7,886 nucleotides of DNA from an uncultured Mesorhizobium sp. (lineage in GTDB: Bacteria > Pseudomonadota > Alphaproteobacteria > Rhizobiales > Rhizobiaceae): positions 1-7,886 of the forward strand of contig CATMOC010000155.1 of NCBI GenBank assembly GCA_950071955.1, read 5' to 3'. Numbering within the stretch: the first letter of the stretch is position 1; each line of letters begins with the position of its first letter. This document shows, piece after piece, positions 5,915 to 7,886 of the stretch. Under the pieces are notes generated by a model, which saw only the letters and a list, made by a program, of their open reading frames with translations, had not been told where the DNA came from and searched no databases. The position numbers and the translations under genes are program-made.

Positions 5915-7630
5915 TCAACCTGACATGACTCGCGATGCGCTCCCCGCCTCTCCCACGCTCCCCGCAAACACCACCTCCGGCTCCTTCAGCCCGTGCGCCA
6001 CGAGCATCTTGCGCACCTCGCGCGACGCTCCTGCGATGATGAAGCGCACGCCCGAGTGTCTGGCCTTGCGCGCCGCGCCTTCGATGACGTTGAGCGCCGT
6101 GGTGTCGAGGAAAGGCACGGCCGAGCAGTCGAGGACGAAATTCTTGTGGCGGTCGGCGATGCGGTCGAGCACGGAGCCGACGGTCGCCGCCGTGCCGAAG
6201 AAGAAGGCGCCCGAGATTCGGTAGACCACCGTGTCGGGGTCGCTGGCGGCGTCCGGATCGTACGCCACCCGGCCGCCATTGACGGTGTCGGCGACGTCCT
6301 CGCTGACCTGCGGCACGTGGACATCGGTCGAGACTGATTTCGCCATGCGGTCGATGAAGAGCAGCGAGCCCAGCACGAAGCCGACGACGATGCCCTCCGT
6401 CAGGTCGCGGAAGACCACGAGCAGCAGCGTGACGGCCAGCACCAGCGCGTCGCCGCGCGAGGTGCGGGCGATCGCCGCGAAGGCGTCCTTCTCGATCATG
6501 TTCCAGGCGACGAAGGCGAGCACCCCGGCGAGCGCCGCAAGCGGGATGTAGGCAGCCAGCGGTGCCGCGACGAGCATGAAGGCCAGGATGACGGTCGAAT
6601 GCAGCATGCCCGAAACCGGGCCGCGCGCGCCGGCCCGCACATTGGTCGCCGTGCGCGCGATCGTGCCGGTAACGCAGATGCCGCCAAACAGCGCCGATCC
6701 GATGTTGGCGAAGCCCTGCGCCACCAGTTCGCAGTTGGAGCGGTGCCTTCGCCCCGTCATCCCGTCGGCCACCACGGCCGAAAGCAGCGATTCGATCGCC
6801 CCCAGCAGCGCGAAGGAAATCGCGTCGGGCAGCACGGCCTTCACCAGGTCGGGGTCGAAGTTCGGCAGCGACGGCATGGGCAGGCTGCGCGGAATACCGC
6901 CGAATCGCGAGCCGATCGTCTCCACCGGCAGGGCGAACGCCCAGGCCGCCACCGAAGCGGCCGCCACGGCCACCAGCATGCCCGGCCAGCCCGGCCGGAA
7001 GCGCTTCAGACCGCCTATGAGCACCATCGTGATGGCGGCGATCCCGATCGCGGCCGGGCTCGCGGTGCCCGCCGCCGCCCACAGGACTGCCAGCTTTTCC
7101 ACCAGCGCGCCGGGCTCCGGCCCCGAAAGCGTCAGCCCGAACAGGTCGCGCAGCTGGCTGGCGAAAATGATGACGGCAATGCCTGCGGTGAAGCCGACCG
7201 TCACCGGATAGGGGATGTATTTTATGTACGTGCCGAGCCTGAGATAGCCGACGGCGACCAGGAAAAGGCCCGACATCATGGTGGCGAGCAGCAGCCCCTC
7301 CACCCCGTGCCGAGCCACGGTCGCGGCAACCAGCACGATGAAGGCGCCGGCCGGGCCGCCGATCTGGAACCGGCTGCCGCCAAGCAGCGAGACGATGAAG
7401 CCGCCAACGATCGCCGTGTAGAGCCCCCGCTCGGGCCCGACCCCCGACGCGATGGCGATCGCCATCGAGAGCGGCAGGGCGACGATCGCGACGGTCAGCC
7501 CGGCAATCGCGTCGGCGCGCAGACCGGCCAGGCCGTAGCCCTCGCGGAAAACGGTGACGAGCTTGGGCGTGAAGAGCTCGGCGAAATCCGGGCGCGCCGG
7601 CGCCGGCGTGATGGACGGGTTCGAATGCAC
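5915..7630 (-). CDS. SulP-family (SLC26-like) anion transporter with STAS domain
   Basis: This inner-membrane protein moves an inorganic or organic anion; SulP members carry sulfate, bicarbonate or C4-dicarboxylates, and the substrate here cannot be read from sequence. From the GTG at 7630 it has 571 aa. A hydrophobic transport domain of many membrane segments covers about 33-430, with the family signature GLYTAIVGGF at 69-78, GGPAGAFIVL at 91-100 and Glu280 in AIESLLSAVVADGMTGRRHR. A cytoplasmic STAS domain covers about 465-550, with LDTTALNVIE at the position of the regulatory D-S/T loop. I chose the GTG at 7630 because GGGAAGG precedes it closely and the homologous-looking sequence begins soon after. 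A longer frame from a GTG at 7729 would add 33 Arg/Pro-rich residues that look untranslated. The gene is followed by PBP-II 180 bp downstream on the same strand. Confidence 0.92.
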   Translation of the reverse strand: MHSNPSITPAPARPDFAELFTPKLVTVFREGYGLAGLRADAIAGLTVAIVALPLSMAIAIASGVGPERGLYTAIVGGFIVSLLGGSRFQIGGPAGAFIVLVAATVARHGVEGLLLATMMSGLFLVAVGYLRLGTYIKYIPYPVTVGFTAGIAVIIFASQLRDLFGLTLSGPEPGALVEKLAVLWAAAGTASPAAIGIAAITMVLIGGLKRFRPGWPGMLVAVAAASVAAWAFALPVETIGSRFGGIPRSLPMPSLPNFDPDLVKAVLPDAISFALLGAIESLLSAVVADGMTGRRHRSNCELVAQGFANIGSALFGGICVTGTIARTATNVRAGARGPVSGMLHSTVILAFMLVAAPLAAYIPLAALAGVLAFVAWNMIEKDAFAAIARTSRGDALVLAVTLLLVVFRDLTEGIVVGFVLGSLLFIDRMAKSVSTDVHVPQVSEDVADTVNGGRVAYDPDAASDPDTVVYRISGAFFFGTAATVGSVLDRIADRHKNFVLDCSAVPFLDTTALNVIEGAARKARHSGVRFIIAGASREVRKMLVAHGLKEPEVVFAGSVGEAGSASRVMSG

Positions 7631-7800
7631 GTTCTGCCTTCCCTCGACGAAAGCGGCGGGATCGTCGGCCGGCCCCCATATCCTCAACGGATCACGGGGC
7701 CGGCGGTCCGGCGGTCGCCGTCGCGACACTTTCTTTCTTTCGGGGCCGGCGTGCGCGGAGGCGCCCGCCGCCCGTCAGCCGTGGCAATGATCGCATTCGG
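7631..7800. other. Gap upstream of the transporter with GC-rich repeats
   Basis: This 170-bp stretch is the 5' region of the transporter gene. CGGGGCCGGCG occurs twice in direct orientation (7695-7705 and 7741-7751). Its 9-bp core is also present inverted at 7668-7676, so a GC-only stem could form with either copy. Three CTTT units stand at 7729-7740. I see no convincing -35/-10 pair. A minus-strand frame with no visible start runs from the window edge to a stop at 7684, but its composition fits coding slightly less well than the opposite strand. Confidence 0.4.
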
Positions 7801-7886
7801 ATGCACGACCCCGTCATTCCCCGAAGCCAGCGGAACGGGCTGAGCGTTTCCGTCGACCTGCTGGACGAGATCGATGACGTCCTGGA
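7801..7886 (+). CDS. Possible start of a divergent gene of unknown function (partial)
   Basis: An ATG at 7801 opens a plus-strand frame that is uninterrupted to the window edge for 28 codons. It begins MHDPVIPRSQRNGLSVSVDL and continues with an acidic, Leu/Ile-rich stretch. Hand counting gives G or C at 24 of 28 third positions, as expected for coding sequence here. There is no obvious ribosome-binding site. The codon-aligned minus-strand frame is also open, with G or C at about 21 of 28 third positions, so the strand is not certain. If real, the gene is divergent from the transporter. I do not recognise the family. Confidence 0.35.
   Translation, partial: MHDPVIPRSQRNGLSVSVDLLDEIDDVL

Noticed and set aside
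5915..5923. TTGACA overlapping the transporter stop codon as a -35 box for PBP-II
   Set aside because: No -10-like sequence stands 16-18 bp downstream, so a single hexamer is not enough to call a promoter.
7450..7467. Perfect 18-bp palindrome CGATGGCGATCGCCATCG
   Set aside because: It lies inside the transporter coding region and encodes a repetitive Met-Ala-Ile-Ala-Ile segment; alternating Ala/Ile codons produce such symmetry by chance.
5316..7679. A 787-codon minus-strand open frame overlapping the transporter and the start of PBP-II
   Set aside because: It is out of frame with two clearly recognisable genes, its translation is Arg/Gly/Ala-rich low complexity without domains, and such long shadows are common in GC-rich DNA.
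7729..7740. Three CTTT units that might allow phase variation of the transporter
   Set aside because: Three units are too few for frequent slippage, and the run lies upstream of the preferred start codon.

Overview
The window reads as chromosomal DNA of a high-GC alphaproteobacterium, most likely Hyphomicrobiales (Mesorhizobium, Aminobacter or Phyllobacterium type). I base this on the strong G/C bias at third codon positions, the rhizobial look of the proteins, the BA14K-like cysteine modules and a perfect CtrA-type site. It is dense core-type sequence: I see no tRNA, rRNA, CRISPR array, insertion sequence, integrase or phage gene.

Every well-supported gene lies on the minus strand, so transcription runs from right to left. 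In that order: (1) a SulP-family anion transporter with a C-terminal STAS domain (5915-7630). (2) A bifunctional class A penicillin-binding protein carrying three cysteine-rich modules at its C-terminus (PBP-II, 3281-5734). (3) A second class A penicillin-binding protein, a diverged paralogue without that tail (PBP-I, 894-3131). (4) A short-chain dehydrogenase/reductase (53-802). (5) The first 20 codons of another gene (1-60), which overlaps the end of the dehydrogenase gene. At the right edge an ATG at 7801 may open a divergent plus-strand gene, but only 28 codons are visible.

The centre of the window is two tandem peptidoglycan synthases. Each has an intact GT51 glycosyltransferase domain that polymerises glycan strands from lipid II, and an intact transpeptidase domain that crosslinks them. 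They differ in what is attached. PBP-I has a long basic Gly/Arg/Ser/Lys-rich cytoplasmic N-terminus and a Pro-rich C-terminus. PBP-II has a shorter N-terminus and a tail of three modules with the pattern C-x4-C-x11-C-x11-C. All 12 cysteines of PBP-II lie in these modules; I see none in the rest of the protein and none in PBP-I.

The gaps between genes are short (91 to 180 bp). They hold a TTAA-N7-TTAA CtrA-type site in front of PBP-I, formed by the only two TTAA tetranucleotides I could find in the window. They also hold a GC-rich hairpin just after the PBP-II stop, and two mutually exclusive hairpins before the dehydrogenase, one covering part of its ribosome-binding site. The most distinctive items are the PBP-II tail, the CtrA-type site and the possible translational switch before the dehydrogenase. 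I found no clearly new multi-gene system.
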